Positions 34,146-43,108 of a stretch of DNA of 64,000 bases are shown here, in pieces. This stretch comes from JASHPR01 sp963833885. GTDB taxonomy: Bacteria; Actinomycetota; Actinomycetes; Streptosporangiales; Streptosporangiaceae. The position numbers were made by a program, and so were the translations under genes. Location: the NCBI GenBank assembly GCA_963833885.1, contig CAWHZU010000003.1:1-64000 (forward strand). Direction: 5' to 3'. The notes under the pieces were generated by a model. The model worked only from the letters and a program-made list of their open reading frames with translations. It was not told the DNA's origin and made no database searches. How positions within the stretch are numbered: position 1 is the stretch's first letter; each line of letters opens with the position of its first letter.

Positions 34146-34632
34146 GTAAAACACCAGGTCAGACATGGTTTCGTTTGATCTCGCCGGTTGGCTGGGGGAG
34201 CGGTGTGCGGCACCGCTGCAGTGGCCTGGCCTGCTGCAGCGGATCAGAGTCGGGCCAGGTCACAGCGACGGCCCTGAGGCGGGACGAAGATTGCGCCGGC
34301 GGGAACCTGGCTGACGCGATTGAGCGGCGGCTGAGTTGCAGCTCGCATCTCAGTACCCCTGACGTCTTGATCCTCGGCGCAGGTTTCTCCAGGGTGGCGG
34401 TCACTGGCCGGCGCCGCAGCGGTCGCTAGGGCCAATCGAGAATTCTGTCTAGGCCTACCTGTCGCGTGCGGGATCGGTGAGCGTCGTCATCCGGCGCTGG
34501 ATCGCCCCGAGTAATGAGACGATCGGGCCCTTGCTGACCGGCAGGGCGGCAGACCGCTAATTTGACCTTGACCCTGGGGAAAGCCGCACAGTCTGGGCAG
34601 CCGGGCGTCGGCCCGGTACGAGGGAGCCGTCC
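34146..34632. other. Gene-free stretch after the tRNA-like repeat
   Basis: I find no credible coding region in these 490 bp. Just upstream of the following MerR gene, TTGACCTTGACC (34562-34573) may be part of its promoter, but no convincing dyad or -10 can be assigned. Confidence 0.4.
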
Positions 34633-35487
34633 GTGGACCTGATGAGCATCGGTGAGTTCGCCAGGCTGTCCCGCCTGTCGCCCAAGGCGCTGCGCCTGTA
34701 CGACGAGCTGGGCCTGCTGCCGCCCGCCCAGGTCGATCCGGACTCTGGTTACCGCTGGTATGCCGCCGGGCAGCTGGACAACGCTCGCCTGGTCGCGTCG
34801 CTGCGCCAGCTCGGACTACCGCTGACGGAGATCAAGGTGATCCTCAGCCTGGAGCCGGAGGCCGCTGCGGCGCAAGTCGGCGCTTACTGGTCAGGGGCTG
34901 AAGCCGATCATGCTGGCCGCCGGGACCTGGCCGGCTACCTCGTTGACCGCCTGACTGGAAAGAGGAACGTCATGCACGAGGTCAAGGTCCGCGATATCCC
35001 CGCCCGAAGCCTGCTCTGCCTGCTGCGGCATGCCAGCAATCGGCAGGAAGTCTGGGACCTGGGCAAGGAGGTCATCGGCATGCTCAAGGCCCAGCCGCCG
35101 CCGCGGGTAGACGGCGTCGCTGGGGCCGCGTTCCTGATCTACTACGGGGAGGTGAACCAGGACAGTGACGGCCCGGTGGAGTTCTGCTGGCCGGTGCCGC
35201 AGGACCTGGCCGGCCAGCTCGCCGCCAGTTTCCCCGGACTCACCTTGCGCACCGAGCCTGCGCACCAGGAGGCCTACACTCACCTGGACCAGGACGCGAC
35301 GGCGGCGCAGTGGCAAGCCGTCGGGGACTCGGCCATGGCCTGGGTGGCCGAGCAGCAGCGGCAGCCCAGTGACCACCTGGGCCTGCGCATTACCCTCCTG
35401 ACTACCACCGCGCCAGTGACCGACGCCAGCAGGCGCGGCGGCAGCGACCTCGCCTTCCCGCTGCGCGACCGGGCCGGCGCCGCATGA
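34633..35487 (+). CDS. MerR-family regulator with GyrI-like effector domain
   Basis: This is a 284-residue protein. Residues 1-75 form a MerR winged helix (MSIGEFARLSRLSPKALRLY, DELGLLPPAQVDPDSGYRWY). From about residue 115 a GyrI-like (BmrR-type) small-molecule-binding domain follows (MHEVKVRDIPARSLLCLL, AAFLIYYGEVNQDSDGPVEF, EAYTHLDQ). These regulators sense lipophilic drugs or metabolites and twist an overlong promoter. The coiled-coil linker between domains is short. Its target is unclear; the membrane methyltransferase gene 88 bp downstream is a candidate. Confidence 0.87.
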   Translation: MDLMSIGEFARLSRLSPKALRLYDELGLLPPAQVDPDSGYRWYAAGQLDNARLVASLRQLGLPLTEIKVILSLEPEAAAAQVGAYWSGAEADHAGRRDLAGYLVDRLTGKRNVMHEVKVRDIPARSLLCLLRHASNRQEVWDLGKEVIGMLKAQPPPRVDGVAGAAFLIYYGEVNQDSDGPVEFCWPVPQDLAGQLAASFPGLTLRTEPAHQEAYTHLDQDATAAQWQAVGDSAMAWVAEQQRQPSDHLGLRITLLTTTAPVTDASRRGGSDLAFPLRDRAGAA

Positions 35488-35574
35488 TGCGCGGGGCAGC
35501 TCGCCGGGACGACAATGACGGTCAGCGGCGGTACGTGCCCGCTGCCGGCGATCCGGACACGCAGGGGTACTTCG

Positions 35575-36138
35575 ATGCGAGTGGTTGACATCGTGATCGG
35601 CGTGGGCTGGGTCATCTTCTGGGTGGGCTGGTTCGCCGCATCCGCCGGGGCCAAGCGGGGACAGCGGGGACAGGGCAACTGGGCGCGCTTCGCGGGCGTC
35701 CGGGTAGTGCTCATCCTGGTCGTCGTGCTCCTGGTCCGGCTGCGGGTGCTGAACGCGCATGGCGTCGGATACGTCAGAGACCCGGTCCTGTGGGGCGTCG
35801 GCCTCGCCATCTGGGTCCTCGGCCTGGGACTGGCCGTCTGGGCGCGGATCTACCTCGGCCGGAACTGGGGAATGCCGACGTCCACGAAGGAACACCCCGA
35901 GCTGGTCACATCCGGCCCGTACCGGACGATCCGGCACCCGATTTACACCGGCATCCTGCTGGCCATAATCGGCTCGGCGATCGCCATCAGCGTCTGGTGG
36001 CTGATCGCCGTGGCACTGATCGGCGGGTACTTCATCTACAGCGCCTTCGTGGAGGAGCGCAATATGACCAGGCTCTTCCCCAGTGCCTACCCGGAGTACC
36101 AGCAGTCCACGAAAATGCTGATCCCCTTTATCTTCTGA
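35575..36138 (+). CDS. Isoprenylcysteine carboxyl methyltransferase-like membrane protein
   Basis: This 187-residue protein has about five hydrophobic segments and the ICMT/PEMT signature. LGRNWGMPTSTKEHPELVTS then GPYRTIRHPIYTGILLAIIG forms the SAM-binding RHPxY motif. SAFVEERNMTRLFPSAYPEY is the conserved C-terminal Glu-Glu region. It would methylate a lipid or a small hydrophobic substrate using SAM at the membrane. ATG 35575 was chosen because the first hydrophobic segment starts a few residues later. An IS110 relic abuts its 3' end. Confidence 0.85.
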   Translation: MRVVDIVIGVGWVIFWVGWFAASAGAKRGQRGQGNWARFAGVRVVLILVVVLLVRLRVLNAHGVGYVRDPVLWGVGLAIWVLGLGLAVWARIYLGRNWGMPTSTKEHPELVTSGPYRTIRHPIYTGILLAIIGSAIAISVWWLIAVALIGGYFIYSAFVEERNMTRLFPSAYPEYQQSTKMLIPFIF

Positions 36139-36149
36139 GGACGCGCGGC

Positions 36150-36690
36150 GCGTGCTGGCGCGAGGTCGCGGTAGCGGGCGGCGCGGTCGTTCAGCAGGTG
36201 CCAGACGATGACGAGGATGGACCGGCCCACGGCGCAGCCGGCCTTCTTCCGCCCGCCGCCGCCAGGGTGGGAGGCCAGGCGGCGGAAGCGCTCGCCCAGG
36301 AACATGTCCGTGTTCGCCGCGGCGTAGGCAGCCAGGACGGCGATCCGCTTGGCGTAGGTGTTGCCGTGTCCCTCTTCCCGCGGCCTTTGCGGGGCCCGGA
36401 CTGCCGGGCGGTCGGGGTGAGCCCGGCCCAGGACACCAGCGCCTCCGGCGTCGGGAAGCGGCTCATGTCCAGGCCTATCTCGGCGATCAGCGCGGCGGCG
36501 GCCTCCCGGCCAAGGCCAGGGATCTCATCCAGCCGGTCCGCAGCTGGCAGCGCGGCGGCATCGCGGGCCCGCCCGGTCGCCGGCCCGGTGACGCCGTCCG
36601 CGTCCACGCCCCAGGACGCGGGGATCGCGGCCCGGCCGGCTAGTGACCGATCGGCCCCGACCCGGGCGCCTGGGGCGGTCACATATGAGC
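36150..36690 (-). pseudogene. IS110-family transposase relic
   Basis: This is the C-terminal half of a second, different IS110-family transposase. AAIPASWGVDADGVTGPATG, DEIPGLGREAAAALIAEIGL and LVSWAGLTPTARQSGPRKGR lie in one frame. After a shift near 36370, NTYAKRIAVLAAYAAANTD, FLGERFRRLASHPGGGGRKK and RSILVIVWHLLNDRAARYRD follow in another. The N-terminal catalytic part is missing and the end is lost next to the methyltransferase gene. No element ends are visible. Confidence 0.8.
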
Positions 36691-36949
36691 GTCAACTGCA
36701 CAGTCCGGTCGCGGCCAGCGTCGAGGGTCGGCTCTGCCGGCTGCCAGCCAGCACGTCATCCGTCCGGGCGCACAGAGCATGACCGAATGACGGCGTCGGC
36801 AGGCTCGTTGGTCAGGCGTAGTCCGCCGTCACCCGGAACGCCTGCGCAACATGGACACCCCGGCCCAACTGTGATGACGGCGATCGCGTTGACCTGCGGT
36901 GGCGCGCGCGCGGGTTAAGAGTCCGCTGTTTTACATGATTTGTATGACC

Positions 36950-37002
36950 TTGACACGCTCTTGTGTGATCAATCACCATCAATATGGATGTGAACGATCA
37001 CA
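36950..37002 (+). promoter_or_regulatory. Promoter region and paired dyads before the glycoside hydrolase
   Basis: The 150 bp upstream of the gene are unusually AT-rich. TTGACA occurs at 36950. Two related dyads follow: GTGATCAATCAC (36965-36976, arms GTGAT/ATCAC) and TGTGAACGATCACA (36989-37002, arms TGTGA/TCACA). Paired sites 24 bp apart suggest cooperative repression or activation, as expected for a catabolic secreted enzyme. Confidence 0.65.
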
Positions 37003-37077
37003 CAGGCTCGCCGCATACATGGGGCCGGGGCCGCCACCGCACGGGCAGCAGGCCGGCGACCCACGGAAGGATCGATC

Positions 37078-39618
37078 GTGCTGTTCCACCGGACAATGGC
37101 GGCGGTGTCCGCCATGGCAGTCGCGGCCGCGATGGCCGCCCTCATCCAGCATCCGGCCGCCGCGGCCAGTGGCGGAACCCTCACCGTCAGCCTCGCCTCC
37201 GGCGCCGGACCGGTGCTCGGCGGCGCCAGCGGCGCGCTCTACGGGCTGTCCGAGGACGGAGTTCCGGGATCGGACCTGCTGAGCCCGCTACACATCAAGA
37301 CGATCGCCGCCGGGCCCGCCGGCGGCGCGCAGCATCCGTCCGGGCACGCTGACCAGATCGCTTCTGAGTTCTTCTCGGTGGGCGGCAAGTGGCTGCTCGA
37401 CTACATGCAGGACTACTACTCGGAGTGGCCTTACCAGGACGTCGGCATCAGCAGCTACCTGTCCGTCGTCGACACGATCGTCGACGGCGTTCGCAGCAGC
37501 CCGGACGCCAGCCGGTACGTCTTCGTGCCGTTCAACGAGCCGGACTGGATCTGGTACACGCTCGATCCCTCGGACAGCGATTTCGGTACCGAGATGGCGC
37601 AGTTCGAGCAGGACTGGACGACCGTCTACCAGCGGATCCGCGCCGACGACCCGGGCGCGCTTATCGCCGGCCCCAACACCTCCGTCTACAACTCCACCGT
37701 GATGAGCGACTTTCTCGGCTATGCCAAGGCGCACGGCGTGCTGCCGGACGTCATCACCTGGCACGTGCTCGAGCCGAGCACGGAGGAGTCGTTCCCCTCC
37801 GACTACGCGAACTTCCGCGCGCTGGAGCGCCAGGACGGCATCACGCCGATCCCGGTGGACATCGACGAGTACGCGGACCGGTACCAGCTGTCTGTCCCCG
37901 GCGAGATGGTGCAGCTGCTAGCCATGTTCGAGGACGCGAAGGTCTACGCGGACATGCCGTTCTGGGACATCGCCGACAACTACTCCGACACGGCCGTCCG
38001 CAACGACGAGCCGGACGGGCAGTGGTGGCTCATGTACTGGTACGGCCAGCTCACCGGCCACACGGTGTCCGTGACGCCGCCGCAGCCCGACGTGCTCGAC
38101 ACCCTCCAGGGGCTGGCCGCGCTCGACACCGCGAAACACCAGGCCAGGATCCTGCTCGCCGATCCGTCCGGCGGCTCGGACTCCGTGAGCATCACCGGGA
38201 TCGACCCTGCGGTGTTCGGCCAGGCGGTGCACGTGTCGGTGCAGTCCATTGGCTGGACCGGGTACGACGGATCCGCGTACACGCCACTGGACGTGGCGGA
38301 AACCGACTACCGGGTGGTGAACGGGTCCGTCACGGTGCCGCTGGGCGCGCTGAACCCGATGAGCGCTTACCAGCTGATCGTCACGCCCGCCTCGGGAGCG
38401 CCCGTGATCGCGCCGCCGCCCGCCGGGACGCAGACCTACCTGGCGGCGGACGCGGCGCTGACCGACGCCGATGTCTACAGTCAGGGGTCGCAGTCCAACT
38501 ACAACGGGTACGCCACTGCGGGCGGCGAGGACGTCGGCTCCATCGACCAGCCGGGCAGCCGGGTGGCCTTCACCGTCAGCGTCCCGCACACCGGGCGGTA
38601 CCTGATGTCGGTGTACTACGGGAACCAGGCCGGCACGATCGCGCAGGAGATCATGCGGGTCGACTCCGGTCCGTGGTCGTTCATCAGCTACCCGCCGACG
38701 CTGAACTGGGTCTTCCGGTCGCACGAGGACGTGTACCTCAACCTGGCCGCGGGGACGCACACGATCACGTTCGGCGTGTCCGACCCGTCGGTCGGTACCG
38801 CGAAGGGCCAGGTCACGATGGATGATATCCAGCTCACGTTCGCTCCGGGCGCGGTGCCGGGCGTGACCGAGCCGGGCATCACGTACCCTGCCGCCTACGC
38901 GGACCTGTCGGGCGGGGCGTCCACCGCGCAGTGCGGCGGCCCCGGGTGCCTGGCCACTCAGGACGTTGCGCTCGGCCGCGGCGGCTCGGTCTCGTTCGCG
39001 GTGGACGCAGGCTCCGACGGGTTTTACCGGATCACGCCGGCCGGCGCCGCCGGGCGCGGCGCGCTGACCACCGACGGGGTCCGGGTCCCCTCCGGCACCG
39101 TCTATCTGCACGCGGGGATCAACCCGGTGATGTACGTCGGCAGCGGGATCCTGGGCGGGCTGCACGTGACGCCGGTCGGCGGGCACGCGACCACCTATGC
39201 GGCATCGGCCGCGCAGAACGTGCTGTCCGGCACGGCGGCGGTGGAGTCCGACTCCTACGCCTACGGCGGCCAGTACGTCGGCTGGATCGGGGACGGCGCA
39301 GCCAACACCTTGACCTTCACCGGGGTGACCGTGCAGTCCGGCGGCATCTACCGGCTCATGGTCAGCTATGCGGACGCCGACGGCGAGAGCTCGGGCAACT
39401 ACAACACCAACCTCATCGACCGCGGCTTCACGCTCACCACGTCGGCGGGCACGTCGGTCACGACGTACGCGCGCAACACCTATAGCTGGGACCAGTTCGA
39501 CACGGTTGAGGTGACCGCCCGGCTCGACGCGGGCAGCAACACCATCACGATCGGCAACCCGTCCTACTACGCGCCCAACATCGACAAGATCATCGTCGCT
39601 GCGGCCTCGGGCGGGTAA
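37078..39618 (+). CDS. Large secreted glycoside hydrolase with C-terminal carbohydrate-binding-like domains
   Basis: This is an 846-residue protein. A signal peptide (AAVSAMAVAAAMAALIQHPA, cleavage near AAA-SGG) is followed by a TIM-barrel hydrolase of clan GH-A type. The acid/base is probably Glu154 in VPFNEPDWIW, and Glu264 in VDIDEYADRY is a likely nucleophile. A small beta domain comes next (residues 350-440). Two beta-sandwich regions resembling CBM35/CBM6 modules follow: one around 450-590 (SVYYGNQAGTIAQE; VTMDDIQL) and one around 715-846 (YAYGGQYVGWIGDG; NPSYYAPNIDKIIV). It resembles GH39-like or arabinofuranosidase-like enzymes, but the family cannot be fixed. GTG start follows GGAAGG. 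Confidence 0.82.
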   Translation: MLFHRTMAAVSAMAVAAAMAALIQHPAAAASGGTLTVSLASGAGPVLGGASGALYGLSEDGVPGSDLLSPLHIKTIAAGPAGGAQHPSGHADQIASEFFSVGGKWLLDYMQDYYSEWPYQDVGISSYLSVVDTIVDGVRSSPDASRYVFVPFNEPDWIWYTLDPSDSDFGTEMAQFEQDWTTVYQRIRADDPGALIAGPNTSVYNSTVMSDFLGYAKAHGVLPDVITWHVLEPSTEESFPSDYANFRALERQDGITPIPVDIDEYADRYQLSVPGEMVQLLAMFEDAKVYADMPFWDIADNYSDTAVRNDEPDGQWWLMYWYGQLTGHTVSVTPPQPDVLDTLQGLAALDTAKHQARILLADPSGGSDSVSITGIDPAVFGQAVHVSVQSIGWTGYDGSAYTPLDVAETDYRVVNGSVTVPLGALNPMSAYQLIVTPASGAPVIAPPPAGTQTYLAADAALTDADVYSQGSQSNYNGYATAGGEDVGSIDQPGSRVAFTVSVPHTGRYLMSVYYGNQAGTIAQEIMRVDSGPWSFISYPPTLNWVFRSHEDVYLNLAAGTHTITFGVSDPSVGTAKGQVTMDDIQLTFAPGAVPGVTEPGITYPAAYADLSGGASTAQCGGPGCLATQDVALGRGGSVSFAVDAGSDGFYRITPAGAAGRGALTTDGVRVPSGTVYLHAGINPVMYVGSGILGGLHVTPVGGHATTYAASAAQNVLSGTAAVESDSYAYGGQYVGWIGDGAANTLTFTGVTVQSGGIYRLMVSYADADGESSGNYNTNLIDRGFTLTTSAGTSVTTYARNTYSWDQFDTVEVTARLDAGSNTITIGNPSYYAPNIDKIIVAAASGG

Positions 39619-40030
39619 CCGGTGGATGCCGAAAAGCAGCGCCAGCTGGGAAGATGCTCAACGGGACGCCGTCGGCCCGGTCAAGGGCTACGGGCGTAGC
39701 GTGAACCCGGGGCGGCTGATGTCGGTGTTTCCGTCCGGGACGCTGGTCGTGGATACGGCTCACCCGGCAGCCAGCGCCCAGGCGGCGGCCACGATACTGG
39801 TCATTTCTGGAACGGGGCGATCCTGCGGCCGGCGAGCGCTCCGCGCACCTTGACCCGGGCCACCACTCGTCCGACCCACGGCAGCTATCCAGGACACGGG
39901 CTCAGACAGGCACGCCCAGAATCCACGCCAGCCCGCACACCACAATCCGCAAACCACCAAGAACCAGGCACGGGATCTGCGGAGCCTTGACACACCGCTT
40001 CATACGAGTGCGCGGTCAGGTTGATCGTAC
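39619..40030. other. Gene-free stretch between glycoside hydrolase and toxin-antitoxin genes
   Basis: No gene that I can support. A short plus-strand frame (39626-39853) has no RBS and no recognisable sequence. Confidence 0.4.
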
Positions 40031-40060
40031 TTGCTACGATCGTAGCTGAACGGCTACACT
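40031..40060 (+). promoter_or_regulatory. Autoregulated leaderless promoter of the toxin-antitoxin pair
   Basis: TTGCTA (40031-40036), 18-bp spacer, TACACT (40055-40060), then ATG 6 nt later. The spacer overlaps the perfect palindrome GCTACGATCGTAGC (40033-40046), as expected for repression by a Phd-type antitoxin. Confidence 0.7.
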
Positions 40061-40066
40061 CGTTTA

Positions 40067-40318
40067 ATGAGCGCTATCCCGGCACGCGATCTTCGTAACC
40101 ACACGGCGGAGGTGCTGCGACGTGTGGAGTCGGGCGAAGAGATCGAGGTCCTGAAGGACAACCGCCCGGTGGCAAAGATCATCCCGCTGTCGCGGCGGCG
40201 ACAGTGGCTGCCCGCTCCGGAGATCGGCCACGAGCTCGCTCGGCTGGGTCCTGATACCACTGGGCTGGCGGAGGAACTGCGGGCGGTTCTGACCGAGACG
40301 ACTGACGATCTGCCGTGA
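40067..40318 (+). CDS. Phd/YefM-type antitoxin
   Basis: This 83-residue protein begins MSAIPARDLRNHTAEVLRRV, then ESGEEIEVLKDNRPVAKIIP, the N-terminal DNA-binding fold of Phd/YefM antitoxins. The C-terminal acidic tail (GPDTTGLAEELRAVLTETTD) would wrap the toxin. Its stop overlaps the toxin start region (CCGTGATG), and its promoter contains a palindrome, so autoregulation is likely. Confidence 0.9.
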   Translation: MSAIPARDLRNHTAEVLRRVESGEEIEVLKDNRPVAKIIPLSRRRQWLPAPEIGHELARLGPDTTGLAEELRAVLTETTDDLP

Positions 40319-40710
40319 TGACGACCCAGCGGGCGCTGGCCGACACGTCGGTTTTCATCGGGCTGGAGGCGGCGCGATTCGATGTCGGCAGGTTCGCCGA
40401 TTTTGAGTGGGGTATTTCGGCGATCACGCTCGGTGAGCTGCGGCTCGGCGTGCTGCAGGCCAGGGACCCGGAGGCCGCGTCCCGTCGGCTGTCGACCTAT
40501 CAGCTCGCTCAGCGGTTCGAGCCGCTGGCCGTCGACGAGGCCGTCTCCGAAGCTTGGGCGCTACTGGTATCGCGGCTTCGCGCGGCAGGTCGGAAGGTGC
40601 CGATCAACGACAGCTGGATCGCGGCTACGGCCATCGCCCATCGTGTTCCGATCGTGACTCAGGATTCTGATTACGACGCCATGCCCGATGTTCAAGTCAT
40701 CAAGATCTGA
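40318..40710 (+). CDS. vapC: VapC-type PIN-domain toxin
   Basis: This 130-residue PIN-domain ribonuclease has the acidic active-site set: Asp9 in RALADTSVFIGL, Glu in ITLGELRLGV, Asp in INDSWIAATA and Asp in VTQDSDYDAM. These bind Mg2+ to cleave RNA, typically tRNA. ATG at 40318 overlaps the antitoxin stop; GTG 40315 is an alternative. It pairs with the Phd/YefM-type antitoxin, a common hybrid of VapC with a YefM-like partner. Confidence 0.9.
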   Translation: MTTQRALADTSVFIGLEAARFDVGRFADFEWGISAITLGELRLGVLQARDPEAASRRLSTYQLAQRFEPLAVDEAVSEAWALLVSRLRAAGRKVPINDSWIAATAIAHRVPIVTQDSDYDAMPDVQVIKI

Positions 40711-40830
40711 CGTGACTGATGTACCTAAATTTAGAGCCGCGCGGATCAGGAGCCTGGCCGTGTCGGTATGCGTAAGCACCCTGCTAGCGGGCACGCGGAC
40801 GCTGTCCGCGGATGTCCGCAGTTTCATCCG

Positions 40831-41239
40831 CCCGGACTCCCGGACGTGCGCACGCTGCGCTACTGGGAACGCATCGGCTTGGTCAACCGGGTGCAGCGCG
40901 ACGCCTCAAGCGCACCGGCCTACCGTCCCGAGGACGTCGCAACCCTCGAAACCCTGGGCAACCTCCGCGCCGTCGGGCTGAGCATCGAAGACATGCGCGC
41001 CTACCTGGCCAGTGCTCGCCGGGGCGACGATTCGGCCGGCGATCAGCGGGAGCTATTCGAGACTCATGCCCGCCGCTCGGCCGACGAGGTAGTCGCACTC
41101 GAACTGCGCCGTCGTTATCTGGACCTCAAGGTCCGCCACTCGAGCGCGCGCGAGGCCGGCGACCCGGATAAGGCTGCTGCCGTTCGCCGAGGAACTCGCC
41201 CCGATCATCCGCCGCATGAACCCAAAGGACAACGCATGA
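40831..41239 (+). pseudogene. MerR-family regulator, truncated and frameshifted
   Basis: One frame reads PGLPDVRTLRYWERIGLVNR, then APAYRPEDVATLETLGNLRA and VGLSIEDMRAYLASARRGDD, a MerR winged helix lacking its first helix and any start. A frameshift near 41185 is needed to finish with FAEELAPIIRRMNPKDNA and a TGA that overlaps the SDR start (ATGA). It formerly regulated or was co-expressed with the SDR downstream. The 5' end is degraded just after the toxin gene. Confidence 0.75.
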
Positions 41240-42183
41240 TCACCACCCGCGTCACCTCTCCGTTCGGCTTCGAGTCCACCGCGGCCGAGGTGATCGCCGG
41301 CATCGAGCTGCAGGGCCGCCGGGCCCTGGTCACCGGGGCAGCCAGCGGCATCGGCGTGGAAACAGCTCGTGCCCTAGCCTCGGCCGGCGCCGAGACGGTC
41401 GTCGCCGCCCGCGACCTCGCCGCCGCTGAGCGGACCGCCGCCGACATCCGGACCACGACCGGGAACCCGGCCGTCTCGGTGGCCCTGCTCGACCTGCTCG
41501 ACCGCGGCTCCGTCGACCAGTTGATCCGCGACCTCGCCGGCCCGCTGCACATCCTGGTCAACAACGCCGGGGTGATGGCCGTCCCCGAACTGCGCCGCAG
41601 CCCTGAAGGACATGAGTTGCAGTTCGCGACCAACCACCTCGGCCACTTCCGCCTCGCCCTGGGGCTGCTGCCCGCGCTGCGGGCCGCCGGGGGCGCCAGG
41701 GTGGTCTCGGTCAGCTCCCGGGCCCACCTGAACTCCCCGGTCATCTTCGACGACATCGACTTCCGCGACCGCCCGTACGACCCGGCGCTGGCCTACGCCC
41801 AGTCCAAGACCGCGAACGTGCTGTTCGCCGTGGCCGCTGCCCGGCACTGGAGCGATGACGGGATCGAGGTCAACGCCCTGCACCCTGGGGCCATCGCCGA
41901 CTCCAACCTCTCCCGCTACTACAAGCCGGCGGAACTCGACGCGCTCCGCTCGTCCGGGCGGTACACCTTCAAGACGCTCACCCAAGGCGCGGCCACCAGC
42001 GTCTATGTGGCTACCTCGCACCGGCTCAACGGCGTGGTCGGCCGGTACTTCGAGAACTGCCAGGAAGACACCCCCGACGACCCGACCGCTGCCGGCACCG
42101 ACGCCGCCGGGGTTGCCGCCTACGCGCTCGACCCCGAAGCCGCGGAACGGCTCTGGGCCGTCTCCGAGCAGATGAACCAGTAA
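41236..42183 (+). CDS. Short-chain dehydrogenase/reductase
   Basis: This 315-residue SDR is of the retinol-dehydrogenase/WWOX-like size class. It has VTGAASGIGVETARALASAG near residue 33, AARDLAAAERT at the end of beta 2 (NADPH preference), LVNNAGVMAVPE, FATNHLGHFRLALGLLP, VSVSSRAHLNSPV, and the catalytic Tyr-x-x-x-Lys in ALAYAQSKTANVL. It then has LHPGAIADSNLSRYY. RBS AAAGGA precedes ATG 41236. It overlaps the stop of the broken MerR gene, so they formed an operon. Confidence 0.9.
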   Translation: MITTRVTSPFGFESTAAEVIAGIELQGRRALVTGAASGIGVETARALASAGAETVVAARDLAAAERTAADIRTTTGNPAVSVALLDLLDRGSVDQLIRDLAGPLHILVNNAGVMAVPELRRSPEGHELQFATNHLGHFRLALGLLPALRAAGGARVVSVSSRAHLNSPVIFDDIDFRDRPYDPALAYAQSKTANVLFAVAAARHWSDDGIEVNALHPGAIADSNLSRYYKPAELDALRSSGRYTFKTLTQGAATSVYVATSHRLNGVVGRYFENCQEDTPDDPTAAGTDAAGVAAYALDPEAAERLWAVSEQMNQ

Positions 42184-43108
42184 CCGGACCCGGCGCCCCG
42201 GAGCCGGAAACAGTTTTCCAGGGTCAGCCACCATGACTCACGCATGTTGCCTGGTACCACTGTAAGTACATTCTAATTCTCCGGATAGGCCGCTTGAGGC
42301 GGTAGTAAATCCGACAGTGACGTTTTCTCGGCATGCCGGATTCATAATCGGGACCCTGCTCGGCTCTAGCTTTTCGGCTGGCGAAATTCACCTCCAGACT
42401 AAAATCGGCATCGACGCTAGCCGACCACGTAACGATCTCAGCATGTTTAGCGGCGATCTTTACCAGGAGTCTGTGGGTCCGGTTCGCCGTAGCCGCCGCG
42501 ACTAGCGCGCTCGAAAGAGCATCGGCAGCCGATGACTATTCGGCAATGCTGCAAGCGAGCTCGGCATTCGTGCAGGTCGGACGACGGACATATAGCGGAC
42601 GAATTCGGGGCAGAAGAGCGGTTCACCGAACCACTTGCTTTGCCGATTCCACGGGCTGGCCGGTCTTGGGGGCAGGGCCACCAGGTCCCGCGAAGATCAC
42701 TCGTGGGCGCCAGCATCGGACAGGAACCCGCAGTGGCTCCACATCGCTGAAGCCGCTGGCCAGCTTCGACTCGGCTACGTCCTGGTAGAGCGTCACCGGG
42801 CTCCACTCGCGAGGCCTCGGGCGGGTCCTCGTCGGCTTCCGTGGAAGCCGCGGTCTTCGTGCGCGGTCGGCCCCGGCGGCAACCGCATCGATCTCTATCA
42901 GAGCTGAGGGCGCCGACTCGCCGCGCAGCACCACGGCCGGCTGCTCCCGCAGCCCGGCGCCGGCAGACCGCGCGACGCTGGGCGGCCCTGGGGACAGCTG
43001 ACTTGTCGGAAATTTACTGATATATGCTGCCACGCGCCTGAAATTTTCTCCACAATAGGGACACCGCGCGGGCGGCACTGCCCGTGCCCGATAAGAGCAG
43101 GAGGATTT
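42184..43108. other. Long gene-poor stretch
   Basis: There are over 900 bp without a gene I can support. Part of the first 300 bp is noticeably AT-richer, suggesting foreign or regulatory DNA. Minus-strand frames around 42640-42800 (SPVTLYQDVAESKLASGF) are open but unrecognised. Upstream of the muramidase, GAAATTT occurs twice (around 43010 and 43050); AGGAGGA at 43100 is the RBS of the next gene. Confidence 0.4.

Noticed and set aside
42990..43108. A c-di-AMP (ydaO-type) riboswitch before the GH25 gene
   Set aside because: Such riboswitches precede muralytic genes in actinobacteria, but the leader is too short and lacks the conserved motifs.
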